A stretch of 64,000 nucleotides of DNA from Mageeibacillus indolicus UPII9-5 (GTDB lineage Bacteria; Bacillota; Clostridia; Saccharofermentanales; Fastidiosipilaceae): contig NC_013895.2 in the NCBI RefSeq assembly GCF_000025225.2, forward strand, positions 1,178,001-1,242,000, in the 5' to 3' direction. The notes under the pieces were generated by a model that did no database searches, was not told the DNA's origin, and saw only the letters and a program-made list of their open reading frames with translations. Below are positions 1 through 10,037 of this stretch, piece after piece. The translations under genes and the position numbers were made by a program. The first letter of the stretch is position 1. The number at the start of each line of letters is the position of its first letter.

Positions 1-2374
1 CACCGATAAAACTGTTTAAAATCGCCGCCATAAACTCCGTAGGATAATATAGGCGCAGCCAAGCCGTATAATAGGCGACAATCGCATAAGATGCCGCGTG
101 CGGTTTATTAAATGCATAACCAGCAAAAGCTAAAACTTCGTTGAATATCTTGCGGCCGACGTTTTCTTCAACCCCATTAGCTATGCAGCCCGGAACCTTA
201 TTTCCTTTGAAATCATGTCCGCCGAATAAAAACAAGCCTTCATAAGTGGCCAGCTCTTTCGGCTTCTTTTTGGCCATGGCACGGCGAACGATGTCAGCCA
301 TCCCCATGGAAAAACCAGCCAAATCCCGCACAATTTGCATAACCTGTTCCTGATATACGATACAACCATAAGTAACTTGCAGAATAGGCCGCAACAACGG
401 GTGGTCATAAGATATCAAAGCAGGATTATGCCGAGCCGCCACATAACGTGGAATCTGCTCCATAGGGCCAGGACGATATAAGGATATACCGGCTATTATG
501 TCTTCCAAAGAAGTCGGACGCAACTCTTTGATGAAAGAGGTCATGCCAGAGCTTTCCAATTGAAACACCCCGTCCGTTTCGCCACGCCCTAACATATTGA
601 AAACTTTTTCATCTGCCAAATCTAACTGATCAAAGTCAATTTCCCGGCCGTAATTTACCTTAATCGCCGCTGCCGCATCTCGCAGGACCGTGAGAGTACG
701 CAAACCCAAAAAATCAAATTTCAATAAACCGATGCTTTCAATATAATTTTTGGTATATTGCACGACCAAAGCTTCGTCATTTTTGGCCAGCGGTGCATAA
801 TTAACTACCGGCTCCCCACAAATTATCACCCCGGCCGCATGAGTTGAGGCGTGTCGCGGCAAACCTTCTAAAATTTGAGCATAGTCGATCAGCTGCCTTA
901 CCTGCGGATCTTTCTCATATAGCATTTTTAGGTCGGCATTTATATTTAAGGCTTTTTTCAAGGTCATACCTAAAACACCGGGGATCATTTTGGCAAGCTT
1001 ATCAGTTTCCGGCAATGGGTAGTCCAACACTCGGGCAACATCTCTGACCACAGCCTTGGCAGCCATTGTCCCGAAAGTTATCACCTGGCAAACCCGCTCC
1101 GTACCATATTTGCGATAAACATAATCAATCACTTCTTGGCGACGTTCAAAGCAAAAGTCGATATCAAAGTCCGGCATACTTACACGTTCGGCATTCAAAA
1201 ATCTTTCAAAAATCAGATTATAGCGCAAGGGGTCGATATTGGTTATCCCCAAACAAAAGGCAGCTAATGAACCTGCGCCCGATCCACGCCCAGGTCCGAC
1301 AAAAATCCCGTTGCGCTTGGCATAATCAATAAAATCCCAAACAATAAGGTAATAATCCGTATAGCCCATTGAATTAATAACGGACAATTCATATTTCAGG
1401 CGTTCTTCATAAGTTTCCCGCGGAGCAAAAGCAGCTTGGGCAAGTCTTCGTTCCAGTCCTGCACGGCATTTGGTCGTCAAATAAGCTACCGAATCGGAGA
1501 ACTCCTCCGGTTGCTTGAATTTAGGCAGGTGTAAAACGCCGAACTCGAACTCCGCCTTACAGCGTTCGGCAATACGCACGGTATTGGCCAGAGCTTCCGG
1601 CAAATCAGGAAAAGCAGCAGCCATCTCGGACGGACTTTTGATGTACAACTGATCGGAACCAATACGAGGGCGATGCTCATCGTTAAGCTTTTTACCTGTT
1701 TTAATACAAAGCAATATTTCGTGTGCCGTAGCATCAGTTTGCTGCATGTAATGACAATCATTGGTGGCAACCGGTGGAATACCAAGTTTTTTGGCTATGC
1801 GGATCAAACCACTGTTAACCATATTCTGCTCCGGCAGCCCAGTCGCCTGCATTTCCAAAAAGAAATTTTCCGACCCGAAAATATCTTGATACTGCCGCGC
1901 CAGCTCACAGGCTCCAGCAAAGTCACCGCGCCGCAGTGCAAGTGGTATCTCTCCCTCGATACAACCTGAAAGAGCTATCAAGCCCTCGTGATAGAGTGCC
2001 AAAAGCTCATGATCTACCCGTGGTTTACCATAAAAGCCTTCCGTATAGCTGAGCGTAACCAACTTATTTAAATTTCGCAAGCCGCAGTTATTTTCTGCCA
2101 ATAAAATAAGATGCGCCGTCCGGCGATCAGCCACTCCGTCTTTGGCCAATCGCCCGTTCAGCGCAACATAAACTTCACAGCCGATAATCGGCTTTATATT
2201 TTCTTTACGACAAGCCTGATAAAATTCTAAGGCTCCGTACATAACTCCATGGTCGGTAATGGCACAGGCTGACATGCCAAGTTCAGCAATGCGGCGCGGC
2301 AGTTCGCTGATTCGATTAGCCCCGCTGAGCAGGCTGTACTCCGTATGCATATGCAAATGAACAAAATCTGCCAT
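1..2374 (-). CDS. dnaE: DNA polymerase III alpha subunit, C-terminus beyond window
   Basis: This is the replicative polymerase catalytic subunit of the DnaE type. The reading frame opens at an ATG at 2374 and stays open to the window edge, giving about 791 codons of a family usually 1,100-1,200 long, so the tau-binding and OB regions are missing. The N-terminal PHP domain starts within a few residues (HLHMHTEYS, then ITDHGVMYG and NDCHYM), so the metal-binding histidines of that domain look retained. The palm contains PDFDIDF, which carries two of the catalytic aspartates. No N-terminal 3'-5' exonuclease domain is inserted, so this is not PolC. The gene lies 15 bp downstream of the phosphoglucomutase stop and is probably co-transcribed with it. 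The only purine-rich site upstream is a weak GGGTCGGGG run. Confidence 0.95.
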   Translation of the reverse strand, partial: MADFVHLHMHTEYSLLSGANRISELPRRIAELGMSACAITDHGVMYGALEFYQACRKENIKPIIGCEVYVALNGRLAKDGVADRRTAHLILLAENNCGLRNLNKLVTLSYTEGFYGKPRVDHELLALYHEGLIALSGCIEGEIPLALRRGDFAGACELARQYQDIFGSENFFLEMQATGLPEQNMVNSGLIRIAKKLGIPPVATNDCHYMQQTDATAHEILLCIKTGKKLNDEHRPRIGSDQLYIKSPSEMAAAFPDLPEALANTVRIAERCKAEFEFGVLHLPKFKQPEEFSDSVAYLTTKCRAGLERRLAQAAFAPRETYEERLKYELSVINSMGYTDYYLIVWDFIDYAKRNGIFVGPGRGSGAGSLAAFCLGITNIDPLRYNLIFERFLNAERVSMPDFDIDFCFERRQEVIDYVYRKYGTERVCQVITFGTMAAKAVVRDVARVLDYPLPETDKLAKMIPGVLGMTLKKALNINADLKMLYEKDPQVRQLIDYAQILEGLPRHASTHAAGVIICGEPVVNYAPLAKNDEALVVQYTKNYIESIGLLKFDFLGLRTLTVLRDAAAAIKVNYGREIDFDQLDLADEKVFNMLGRGETDGVFQLESSGMTSFIKELRPTSLEDIIAGISLYRPGPMEQIPRYVAARHNPALISYDHPLLRPILQVTYGCIVYQEQVMQIVRDLAGFSMGMADIVRRAMAKKKPKELATYEGLFLFGGHDFKGNKVPGCIANGVEENVGRKIFNEVLAFAGYAFNKPHAASYAIVAYYTAWLRLYYPTEFMAAILNSFIG

Positions 2375-2389
2375 GCCCCGACCCGTGAA

Positions 2390-4132
2390 TTAAAGTTCGG
2401 CTTCTATAGCCGCTTTTATTTTGGCCGCTCGTACTGCTAAACGCTCCTGTACCATGGCTTTATCAGTTCCATAGCAACCGCAATATATTTTAAGTTTTGG
2501 CTCAGTACCTGACGGACGAACACAAGCCCAATCCAAACCGTCAAATTCATAAAGCAATACATTTGACTGAGGCAAAGTAAGGTCTTCTTGCCACAGCTTG
2601 CCGTCACGGTAACCACAACGTACTCTGAGCTGATAGTCGCGGCGCGCCGTCAGAGGGTAACCAGCGAATTCGTTAACCGGTTGTTTACGCAATTTGTCTA
2701 AAGCATTTTTTATTTTTTCAATACCGGCAAGACCTTCCAAAGTAATGGAAACCGTCTTTTCCTCGCCATAACCATATTTGGCATAACAATCATTCAAACG
2801 GTCTGCCAAGGTTTGACCGGCCTCGGCAGCGGTAACAGCCAATTCCGCCAAAAGCATCGCGCCGACAACGGCATCTTTGTCCCGCACCTCGGTTTCAGCC
2901 AAATAACCGTAACTTTCCTCAAAGCCGAATTGGAAATGAGCGTCACCGTTTTCGTCCAAATTCTTGATCAATTCGCCAATGTATTTGAATCCGGTAAGCA
3001 CTTCATAGAGTTTTACACCGAAATGAGCTGCTACCTGATGCGCCAAACGCGTTGAAACAATGGTCGTCGCTACGAATGAGTTCTTCGGCAAAGTTCCACG
3101 TGCCTGACGAGCGGACAAGACATAGTCCATCAGCAACATGCCGATTTGGTTGCCAGTCAGCACCTGATACTCACCGTTGGCTAACCGGACACAGCAGCCG
3201 GTGCGATCACTGTCCGGGTCAGTCGCAATAACTATATCCGCTTTTTCTTTGGCGGCTAAATCTATCGCCAATTGCAGAGCCGCTCTTTCCTCAGGATTAG
3301 GGTAAGAGCAGGTCTTAAATTCCGGATCAGGCAGCTCCTGTTCCGGCACGACAATAATGTTTTTAAAGCCCATCTTCTTCCAGATGGCACGCACCGGCTT
3401 ATTACCGGCTCCGTTTAACGGGGTATAGACAATTTTCATGTCCTTGTGCTTGGCCACCAAATCGCCGTTAATGCTGATCTTAAGCAGCATATCGAAATAT
3501 GCTTCATCCATTTTCGGAGTGATGTATTCAAACAACCCGGCCGCTTTTGCCGCTGCCTTATCCATTGGCTTAATGTCACGGATATCTTTGATCTTATTCA
3601 TTGCGGCAATAACTACATCGGCCGCTGCCGGGGGCAACTGTCCGCCGTCCTCGCCGTAAGCCTTATATCCATTATATTTGCCGGGATTGTGGGAAGCGGT
3701 AATCATTACACCGGCGGCCGCTTTAAAGTAGCGCACGGCGTACGACAGCATAGGCGTTGGGTGCAATTCGCTGAATAAACGTGCTTTAATCCCGTGAGCA
3801 GCAAAAACCAAGCCGGTAATCTCGGCAAATTCCTGTGAGTGTTTGCGGCTGTCGTAAGAAATGCAAACTCCGGCTGCTTTGGCGGCTTCACCGCGTTGAG
3901 AGATGTATTCGGCAAAGGCCTCGGTCGCCAAGGCCACCGTATACTTATTCATATAGTTCGTGCCGGCACCGATGATGCCGCGCAGCCCACCGGTACCAAA
4001 TTCAAGATACCGGTAAAAACGTTCTTTTATCGCCGTTTCATCACCGGCAATATCCTTTAATTCTGCATGAGTTTCCGCATCAAAATACGGATCGTTAGCC
4101 CAAATCTGATAAAGTTCATGATAGTTAGCCAT
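2390..4132 (-). CDS. pgcA: Phosphoglucomutase / phosphomannomutase
   Basis: This is a 580-residue alpha-D-phosphohexomutase that interconverts hexose 1- and 6-phosphates in the cytoplasm. The four family signatures appear in order: the phosphoserine loop TASHNPGKYNGYK, the Mg-binding loop DPDSDRTG, the sugar-binding loop GFEESYGYL and the C-terminal phosphate-binding RPSGTEPKLKIY. Length and motif spacing fit the longer PgcA/PGM2-like branch, so phosphoglucomutase is more likely than phosphomannomutase, but specificity cannot be read from sequence alone. The start is an ATG with GAGGAG seven bases upstream. It sits between uvrB (53 bp gap) and dnaE (15 bp gap) on the same strand. Confidence 0.93.
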   Translation of the reverse strand: MANYHELYQIWANDPYFDAETHAELKDIAGDETAIKERFYRYLEFGTGGLRGIIGAGTNYMNKYTVALATEAFAEYISQRGEAAKAAGVCISYDSRKHSQEFAEITGLVFAAHGIKARLFSELHPTPMLSYAVRYFKAAAGVMITASHNPGKYNGYKAYGEDGGQLPPAAADVVIAAMNKIKDIRDIKPMDKAAAKAAGLFEYITPKMDEAYFDMLLKISINGDLVAKHKDMKIVYTPLNGAGNKPVRAIWKKMGFKNIIVVPEQELPDPEFKTCSYPNPEERAALQLAIDLAAKEKADIVIATDPDSDRTGCCVRLANGEYQVLTGNQIGMLLMDYVLSARQARGTLPKNSFVATTIVSTRLAHQVAAHFGVKLYEVLTGFKYIGELIKNLDENGDAHFQFGFEESYGYLAETEVRDKDAVVGAMLLAELAVTAAEAGQTLADRLNDCYAKYGYGEEKTVSITLEGLAGIEKIKNALDKLRKQPVNEFAGYPLTARRDYQLRVRCGYRDGKLWQEDLTLPQSNVLLYEFDGLDWACVRPSGTEPKLKIYCGCYGTDKAMVQERLAVRAAKIKAAIEAEL

Positions 4133-4185
4133 AGTATCTCCTCATAGGTCGTTAAGCCTAAGCATTTATATTTATCGGAATTATT

Positions 4186-6417
4186 TTAACACATTAAACT
4201 TTGAATAGCATCTCGGTAAACCGCGGCCTGTTCATATTCGGTTCGCGTTGCCGACTGACGCATCAGTTTTTGCAATTGTTTCAACAATTTAGCTTTTTCT
4301 TTAGGCGATAAAACGCAAGCTGATTTTTCAAAGTGCTTTAAGTCGCCTCGGCGCAAAAATTCAGTCAACTCGGCAAAAGTAGGAGCTTGGGAAGTGGCTG
4401 ACGGTTTAGCTGTAGGTTTAGTTGACGGCTTAGCTGTAGGTTTGGCTGTAGATGCGGCAGTTGCCCCATCAATAACACTGGTTACCGCTGCTGCGGCCGT
4501 TTTTGCCACAGCCTTATGGAGATAAGGATTCGTATCCGGTTCGTTCATCGCCGATTCGTTCATCGCCGGTTCACTCATCGCCGCACGCTCATGTTCCCGC
4601 TGTGACGCCTTCGGAGATGTAACTGAATAAGTGTCCGGCAACTCTCTGATTTCCTTAACTACTGTATGCGGCGTTATATTATGGATCTGATTATAAGTAG
4701 CTTGAATACGCCGCCGACGATTGGTTTCATCGACAGCATTCTGCATGGCCGCAGTAATACTGTCTGCGTACATAATAACTTTTCCGTTGACATTTCTGGC
4801 AACTCTACCGATGATCTGAATCAAGGATGTGGCCGAGCGCAAAAAGCCCTCTTTATCCGCATCCAAAATTGCCAGCAAGCCTACTTCCGGCAAATCAATA
4901 CCTTCCCTCAGGAGGTTGATTCCGACCAGAACGTCAAACTCTCCCTCCCGCAATTCTTTCAAGATTCGCAAACGCTCTTCGTTAGCTATATCGGAATGAA
5001 GATACTTAACTTTTAACCCGGCAGAACTAAAAAATTCCGTTAAATCTTCCGACATTTTTTTGGTCAAAGTAAGAACCAAAGTTCGTTCACCGACCGCCGT
5101 TTTTTTCTTGATAGCCGCCAACATATCTTCTATTTGACCGTCAACCGGATGTATCTCGATCGGAGGATCCAGCAAGCCTGTCGGACGAATAACCTGTTCT
5201 TGCACAAATTCGCTGTGTTGCGCCTCGTATTTTCCAGGAGTAGCCGAAACGAAAAGAGTCTGCCCCATTTTACGCTCGAATTCGTTAAATTTTAGCGGAC
5301 GATTATCAAATGCGGCGGGCAGCCGAAAACCGTAGTCCACCAGAGCTTCTTTACGTGAGCGATCTCCGGCATACATCGCGCCAATCTGCGGCACAGTAAC
5401 GTGAGATTCATCGATCATAAGTAAATAATCTTCGGGAAAGAAATCCAGCAAAGTATAGGGAGGCACACCAGGTTTACGCCCATCCAAAAAACGCGAATAG
5501 TTCTCTATACCTTTAACGAAACCGGTTTCCAAAAGCATGTCCATGTCATATCGCGTTCTTTGTTCTAAACGATAGGCCTCCATGATTTTGCCTTCCGCTC
5601 GCAGTTCCTTAACCCGTGCCGTAAGTTCCTGCTCAATGTCCGATAAAGCTCCCATAATTTTGGCGCGTGAAGTGGCATAATGACTAGCAGGATATATAAG
5701 CACATAGTTGCGCAGAGCCAGCGTTTTACCAGTCAATGCATCCACTTCGGCAATCCGATCGATTTCATCATCAAAAAAAGAAATCCGCAAAATTATTTTA
5801 TCTGATGAAATAGGATAGATATCAAGGCTATCGCCGCGCACGCGAAATGTGCCACGCCGGCAGTCATAATCGTTGCGCTGATACTGAATATCAACCAATT
5901 CCCGGATCACTTCGTCACGATTTTTTGTCGCACCTTCGCGCAAATGCACCATTAAATGCTTATAGGTATACGGATCACCAAGGCCGTAAATGCAGGAAAC
6001 TGACGCCACAACGATTACATCGCGACGTTCTAGCAATGACGCGGTGGCTGAATGACGCATCCGATCAATCTCATCATTTATCGCCGAATCCTTTTCGATA
6101 TACGTGTCCGTGGCGGCAATATAAGCTTCCGGCTGGTAAAAATCATAGTAACTGACAAAATATTCAACTGCATTTTCCGGGAAGAAAGCTTTAAACTCCG
6201 CACAAAGCTGGCCGCTCAAAGTTTTGTTGGGAGCCAGCACGAGCGTGGGACGTTGCAGACGAGCAATAATATTAGCCATGGTGAAAGTTTTGCCGGATCC
6301 GGTAACGCCGAGTAAAGTTTGAGCCCGGCGGCCGGCGGTGAAACCGGCCGTCAAGGCTTCAATAGCCGCAGGCTGATCACCTGTCGGCTGAAACGGCGCA
6401 TGTAACTTAAATTCCAT
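4186..6417 (-). CDS. uvrB: Excinuclease ABC subunit B with long C-terminal linker
   Basis: UvrB is the damage-verification helicase of nucleotide excision repair and works with UvrA and UvrC, neither of which is in this window. Walker A (GVTGSGKT) is at residues 37-44, followed by the beta-hairpin region [15 protein letters not shown] and the DESHV box. The C-terminal UVR motif that contacts UvrC lies at about 710-740. At 743 residues it is longer than the usual 650-680. The excess is a linker at residues 601-679 made of short repeats ([13 protein letters not shown], then [16 protein letters not shown]) between the helicase core and the UVR motif. The start is an ATG eight bases after the htpG stop, and the htpG stop codon overlaps the AGAGG ribosome site, which suggests coupling. 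Confidence 0.96.
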   Translation of the reverse strand: MEFKLHAPFQPTGDQPAAIEALTAGFTAGRRAQTLLGVTGSGKTFTMANIIARLQRPTLVLAPNKTLSGQLCAEFKAFFPENAVEYFVSYYDFYQPEAYIAATDTYIEKDSAINDEIDRMRHSATASLLERRDVIVVASVSCIYGLGDPYTYKHLMVHLREGATKNRDEVIRELVDIQYQRNDYDCRRGTFRVRGDSLDIYPISSDKIILRISFFDDEIDRIAEVDALTGKTLALRNYVLIYPASHYATSRAKIMGALSDIEQELTARVKELRAEGKIMEAYRLEQRTRYDMDMLLETGFVKGIENYSRFLDGRKPGVPPYTLLDFFPEDYLLMIDESHVTVPQIGAMYAGDRSRKEALVDYGFRLPAAFDNRPLKFNEFERKMGQTLFVSATPGKYEAQHSEFVQEQVIRPTGLLDPPIEIHPVDGQIEDMLAAIKKKTAVGERTLVLTLTKKMSEDLTEFFSSAGLKVKYLHSDIANEERLRILKELREGEFDVLVGINLLREGIDLPEVGLLAILDADKEGFLRSATSLIQIIGRVARNVNGKVIMYADSITAAMQNAVDETNRRRRIQATYNQIHNITPHTVVKEIRELPDTYSVTSPKASQREHERAAMSEPAMNESAMNEPDTNPYLHKAVAKTAAAAVTSVIDGATAASTAKPTAKPSTKPTAKPSATSQAPTFAELTEFLRRGDLKHFEKSACVLSPKEKAKLLKQLQKLMRQSATRTEYEQAAVYRDAIQSLMC
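4381..4617 (-). repeat. Low-complexity repeat tract inside uvrB
   Basis: This stretch encodes the non-conserved UvrB linker (residues 601-679). At DNA level it contains short imperfect tandem units, one encoding SEPAMNE-like repeats near 4540-4590 and one encoding TAKP/STKP units near 4390-4455. Such tracts usually expand and contract by slippage, and the reading frame is kept here. Confidence 0.7.
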
Positions 6418-6425
6418 GCCAACCT

Positions 6426-8384
6426 CTATTCAGCAAGTTTTTTAAGCAGAACATCGCTGCGTTGCAGGAAAGCGGTAAGTTCATTGCCCTTTAATATGCC
6501 ATAATTAAGCTTGGCCAAGTCGTAAAGTTGCGCGATCAGTTCCGCCTTAGTTTCTGCATCGGACAAATTGAGCAATTTAGTCCAGATGGCATTGTCGGTG
6601 TTAAACACCAATTTATTCTTTGCTTGCATCATGCCGTTCAAATTGGGATCATTTAAATCCTGCCCCATTTGCTTGAACATTTCCCGCATTTGTTTGGCCC
6701 GCTTACCGTCCTCGGTTTCCATCAAAACCGCCGGCAAAGCATCGACGCCCAAAGCCGCAACGCCGAAATCAACATCTGCGGCATAGGCAGAAAAGGCCTC
6801 TTGCAGACGCGGTAAAATCTCTGAATCACCGGCCTCATTATTATTTTCCGCCTCGACTGCAATGAAATGCGTATCCGGACGTTTGTACTCAAGGAAATTG
6901 ATGAAGGGAGCGTCAATCTCCTTACCTAGGCAAACCACCTCGTGTTTACGAGAAATCGCCAAATCGACATAGTATGCCTGCTTTTCTTTGTCCACCGTAT
7001 AATAAATCTCCTTCGGTGCTTCCGCCCAGTGCAACCAAGTGTCATCCGTTTTGCGGAAAATCAAAGCTGAATTAGCCTTTTCGTAAAACTTTTCATCGCG
7101 CATCATCCCGTATTTGACGAAAGTAGATATGCTGTCCCAAGATTTTTCGTAAGCCGGTAAATCCTTACGGAAAATTTCATTTAATTTATCCGCCACCTTT
7201 TTGACGATGTGTGCGCTCAATTTTTGGACATAAGCATCATGTTGCAAGAAGCTGCGTGAGACGTTGAGCGGTAAATCCGGACAGTCGATGCAACCTCGCA
7301 ATAAGAATAGGAAATCAGGGATGACTTCTTTTATATTGTCGGCAACAAATACCTGATTGCTATACAGTTTTATACGACCATCCAAAGTGGCGATTTTTTC
7401 CTCGTTTTGTTTAGGGAAATACAGTATGCCCTTTAAATTGAACGGGTAATCCATATTCAAATGAATCCAGAACAGTGGCGGATTGAAATCTTGGAAAGCT
7501 TCGCGGTAGAAAGCCAAATATTCTTCGTCTGTACATTCGCTCGGTTTTTTAAGCCATAACGGCGAAGTATTGTTCAGCGGCTGCGGTGCCGTCGATCTTT
7601 TTTGGGCTGTGTCCGTAGCAGCTTCGTCCGTTGCGGGAGTGTCGCCCGAACCAGCAGCGGCTTCATTCGTTGCGGCCGTCTCGTCCTTCTTCGCTTTAGC
7701 GGTGGCGGCAGCGGACTCACGCGCAGATTCCTCCGCCTCCTCTTTTACGGAAGTGAAAAAAATCGGCTGCGGCATAAAGTAGCAATACTTGTGCAAAGTT
7801 GCACGCACAAAACCGGCGTTGACAAATTTCTGCGCTTCATCGGACAAAGTAATGATTATCTCCGTCCCGACCTCGGCTTTTTCGCATTCTGAAAGTGTAT
7901 AGGAAACGCCATCTTCGCTCAGCCAATGCGCCGCCTTTGCCCCCGGTAGATAAGATAGGCTGAATATTTCCACCTTTTCCGCCGGCATGAAAGCCGAATA
8001 AAAGCCTAAGCCAAAATGTCCGATAATTCCGTCGGCCGACTTGCTGTCTTCCTGATATTTAGCCAAAAAATCAACTGCTCCGGAAAATGCAACCCGATTG
8101 ATATATTTGTCTATTTCTTCAGCGGTCATACCGATGCCGTTATCTGAGAATTTGAGCTGTCGAGCATTTTCATCTAGCGTAACTTGAATCCGCGGGGTAA
8201 ACTCAACCGCGCTCTCCCCGAGTCGAACTAAACTTTGCCGTTTAGTAATCGCATCACAGGCGTTGGAAATCAGCTCACGGATAAAAATATCCTGATCCGA
8301 ATAAAGCCATTGCCTGATTATCGGAAAAATATTATCTATATCAACCGATAAACGTCCACTTTGATCACGTAATTTTTCTGCCAT
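6426..8384 (-). CDS. htpG: Hsp90-family chaperone HtpG with an inserted linker
   Basis: This is a 652-residue cytosolic ATP-dependent chaperone. The GHKL ATPase domain is at the N-terminus, with the ELISNACDA helix (residues 37-45), DNGIGMT (81-87) and GHFGLGFYS (122-130). The middle and C-terminal dimerisation regions follow. Between the N and middle domains, residues 214-271 form an Ala/Thr/Glu/Lys-rich low-complexity stretch. It occupies the position of the charged linker of eukaryotic Hsp90, which is short or missing in well-known bacterial HtpG. The start is an ATG with GGAGG six bases upstream. The stop (TAG) is used inside the uvrB ribosome site. Confidence 0.95.
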   Translation of the reverse strand: MAEKLRDQSGRLSVDIDNIFPIIRQWLYSDQDIFIRELISNACDAITKRQSLVRLGESAVEFTPRIQVTLDENARQLKFSDNGIGMTAEEIDKYINRVAFSGAVDFLAKYQEDSKSADGIIGHFGLGFYSAFMPAEKVEIFSLSYLPGAKAAHWLSEDGVSYTLSECEKAEVGTEIIITLSDEAQKFVNAGFVRATLHKYCYFMPQPIFFTSVKEEAEESARESAAATAKAKKDETAATNEAAAGSGDTPATDEAATDTAQKRSTAPQPLNNTSPLWLKKPSECTDEEYLAFYREAFQDFNPPLFWIHLNMDYPFNLKGILYFPKQNEEKIATLDGRIKLYSNQVFVADNIKEVIPDFLFLLRGCIDCPDLPLNVSRSFLQHDAYVQKLSAHIVKKVADKLNEIFRKDLPAYEKSWDSISTFVKYGMMRDEKFYEKANSALIFRKTDDTWLHWAEAPKEIYYTVDKEKQAYYVDLAISRKHEVVCLGKEIDAPFINFLEYKRPDTHFIAVEAENNNEAGDSEILPRLQEAFSAYAADVDFGVAALGVDALPAVLMETEDGKRAKQMREMFKQMGQDLNDPNLNGMMQAKNKLVFNTDNAIWTKLLNLSDAETKAELIAQLYDLAKLNYGILKGNELTAFLQRSDVLLKKLAE

Positions 8385-8440
8385 ATTTACCTCCGTTATG
8401 TTTCATTACACCAGTTATCACATATATTTTTGAAAATCAT

Positions 8441-8965
8441 TCATATTATTTTTGTACTTATTGTTAAAATACACGAGGCCATTGCCAACTCAGCGGTATG
8501 AGTCAAACTGAGTTTCAGACATGGAGCCGCTTTAAAAATTGCTTCGCCCTTCCCCTTCTGCAGTTTCAGTACATCGACCTCAGTGGACACAGGGAATTTC
8601 ATAGATACGACGTACTCCATCAACGCGGCATAGCCGTTTTCGGACAAGTAAACCTCCGGTTGACCGCTTTTCCCTGTTCTGATGTCCATATCAGCCCAAG
8701 CCAGCTTCCGCCCGATGCCGCACCCTAAAGTTTTGGCAATAGCTTCTTTGGCCGCAAACCTACCAGCTACCCACTCATAAAAACGAGCATTACGCGTGGG
8801 AGGTAGAGCCTCGATTTCGCACGCAGTAAGTATCCGGCACAAAAAATCTCCATCAAAACGTGACAAGGCCTGTTTAATTCTCCCTATTTCGACCAAATCG
8901 ATCCCATGTGCATAAATTCCACCCAGATCATCGCCCCAGTCGATATTTTCACCCACTTCAGTCAA
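8441..8965 (-). CDS. acpS: Holo-[acyl-carrier-protein] synthase
   Basis: AcpS transfers 4'-phosphopantetheine from CoA to the acyl carrier protein. The family signatures are HGIDLVEIGRI (Mg-binding Asp) near residue 20, FAAKEAIAKTLG in the middle (Glu and Lys of the active site) and LSLTHTAELAMA near the C-terminus. At 174 residues it is longer than typical 120-130 residue AcpS because of about 18 extra N-terminal residues and a longer middle loop. The likely start is TTG at 8965, which overlaps the upstream helicase-loader stop (TTGA) and has AAAGAGG five bases before it. GTG at 8956 is the only other candidate near the conserved N-terminus and is placed worse relative to the ribosome site. 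There is no ATG in this stretch. Confidence 0.9.
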   Translation of the reverse strand: MTEVGENIDWGDDLGGIYAHGIDLVEIGRIKQALSRFDGDFLCRILTACEIEALPPTRNARFYEWVAGRFAAKEAIAKTLGCGIGRKLAWADMDIRTGKSGQPEVYLSENGYAALMEYVVSMKFPVSTEVDVLKLQKGKGEAIFKAAPCLKLSLTHTAELAMASCILTISTKII

Positions 8966-10017
8966 AACTGCCTCTTTCTCACCAGATCCCGCATATCCGC
9001 ACCAATTAAGTGCAAATATAGAAAATTATTGCGTAAACGAGAGGTGACACGCTCGTCGTAAGCCGATTGTAACTGTTCCAAAGTTAAGTTTGAGGTGACC
9101 ATTGTACGACATCTGGGTGGACGACGTTCATTCAAAAGCTTGAGTAAGGTTACTACCGCCTGGGGGGCAGCGGCTGCCTCCGTACCTAAGTCATCCAAAA
9201 CCAAGAAATCACACTGCAGATAAGCATCAGTCAATTCTCGCAGTTCAGCCAACCTTTGCTGGTCAGGCGAAAAAGCCTGCCGCAGCAATCTCAGTTCATT
9301 GAAATCGCTTAATATACGTTCCGCACTGACAAATATTGTTACCCGTCCTGATCTGCGAATTGCATGCACCGCACAACCGGCTAAAAATGTTTTGCCAGTT
9401 CCGGTTTGACCGGCAAGCAGCAAATTCTTGAAACCTGGGTTCGACCAGCCTTGCGCCAGTTGGGTTATCCAAGCGTAAGCAATAGCGATAGGTTGCGAAG
9501 TATAGTCTTTATTGCCGGACGCGGTGCTTGCAATCTCCGGCATATTAACCGAATTAAGTCCAGCTGCAGTCAATGATTCGCCGACCAAAGCCCAATCAAA
9601 TTCACTCAGCTCAGCGGCAGCGATGACCGTTTCTTCTTCGGGCAGGCTACTTTGGGCAACCCGCATCGCTTGATAGCAATGGCAGAGTTCGGCCGGCTGT
9701 TTCAAACTGTGTCCGGTGTCATGACATAATTGGCAAGTATATTGCGGCGACATAAAGTCGGCCGGAACACCGGCCGCGGCCAATTCCGTCTGCCAAAGAT
9801 TTTCAATATAGAACAATTTTTGTTTACAGGCACCCATGGCATCCGCTTTGCCGTTCAAGGTCGCCTGTAAAACAGCCAATCTCGCCCGTTGCAGCTCTGT
9901 CATGAGCTGTTTTAGATTTGGGTGGGCATGAAAAATTCGGTGAATATATAGGTCACGTTTCTTTTCCGCCGCCTGCCGGTTGGCTGCATAAGCCCGGATT
10001 ATTTGATTCTCAAACAT
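8962..10017 (-). CDS. dnaI: DnaI/DnaC-like replicative helicase loader
   Basis: This is a 351-residue AAA+ ATPase of the DnaC/DnaI/IstB group, expected to load the DnaB-type helicase at origins. The N-terminal part has a cysteine cluster (YTCQLCHDTGH and LCHCY), like the zinc-binding helicase-interaction domain of DnaI. The ATPase domain has Walker A (AGQTGTGKT), Walker B (FLVLDDLGTE) and a sensor/arginine region (TSNLTLEQ, DERVTSRL). It follows a DnaD-like gene by 20 bp, the usual primosome pairing in Firmicutes, and its stop overlaps the acpS start. An IstB transposition helper is unlikely because no transposase is nearby and the zinc domain is present. Confidence 0.88.
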   Translation of the reverse strand: MFENQIIRAYAANRQAAEKKRDLYIHRIFHAHPNLKQLMTELQRARLAVLQATLNGKADAMGACKQKLFYIENLWQTELAAAGVPADFMSPQYTCQLCHDTGHSLKQPAELCHCYQAMRVAQSSLPEEETVIAAAELSEFDWALVGESLTAAGLNSVNMPEIASTASGNKDYTSQPIAIAYAWITQLAQGWSNPGFKNLLLAGQTGTGKTFLAGCAVHAIRRSGRVTIFVSAERILSDFNELRLLRQAFSPDQQRLAELRELTDAYLQCDFLVLDDLGTEAAAAPQAVVTLLKLLNERRPPRCRTMVTSNLTLEQLQSAYDERVTSRLRNNFLYLHLIGADMRDLVRKRQF

Positions 10018-10037
10018 AATTAAATTTCAACCTCAAA

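Noticed and set aside
1486-1785. Open frames opposite or inside dnaE
   Set aside because: These are in other frames of a well-supported polymerase gene and have no ribosome sites.
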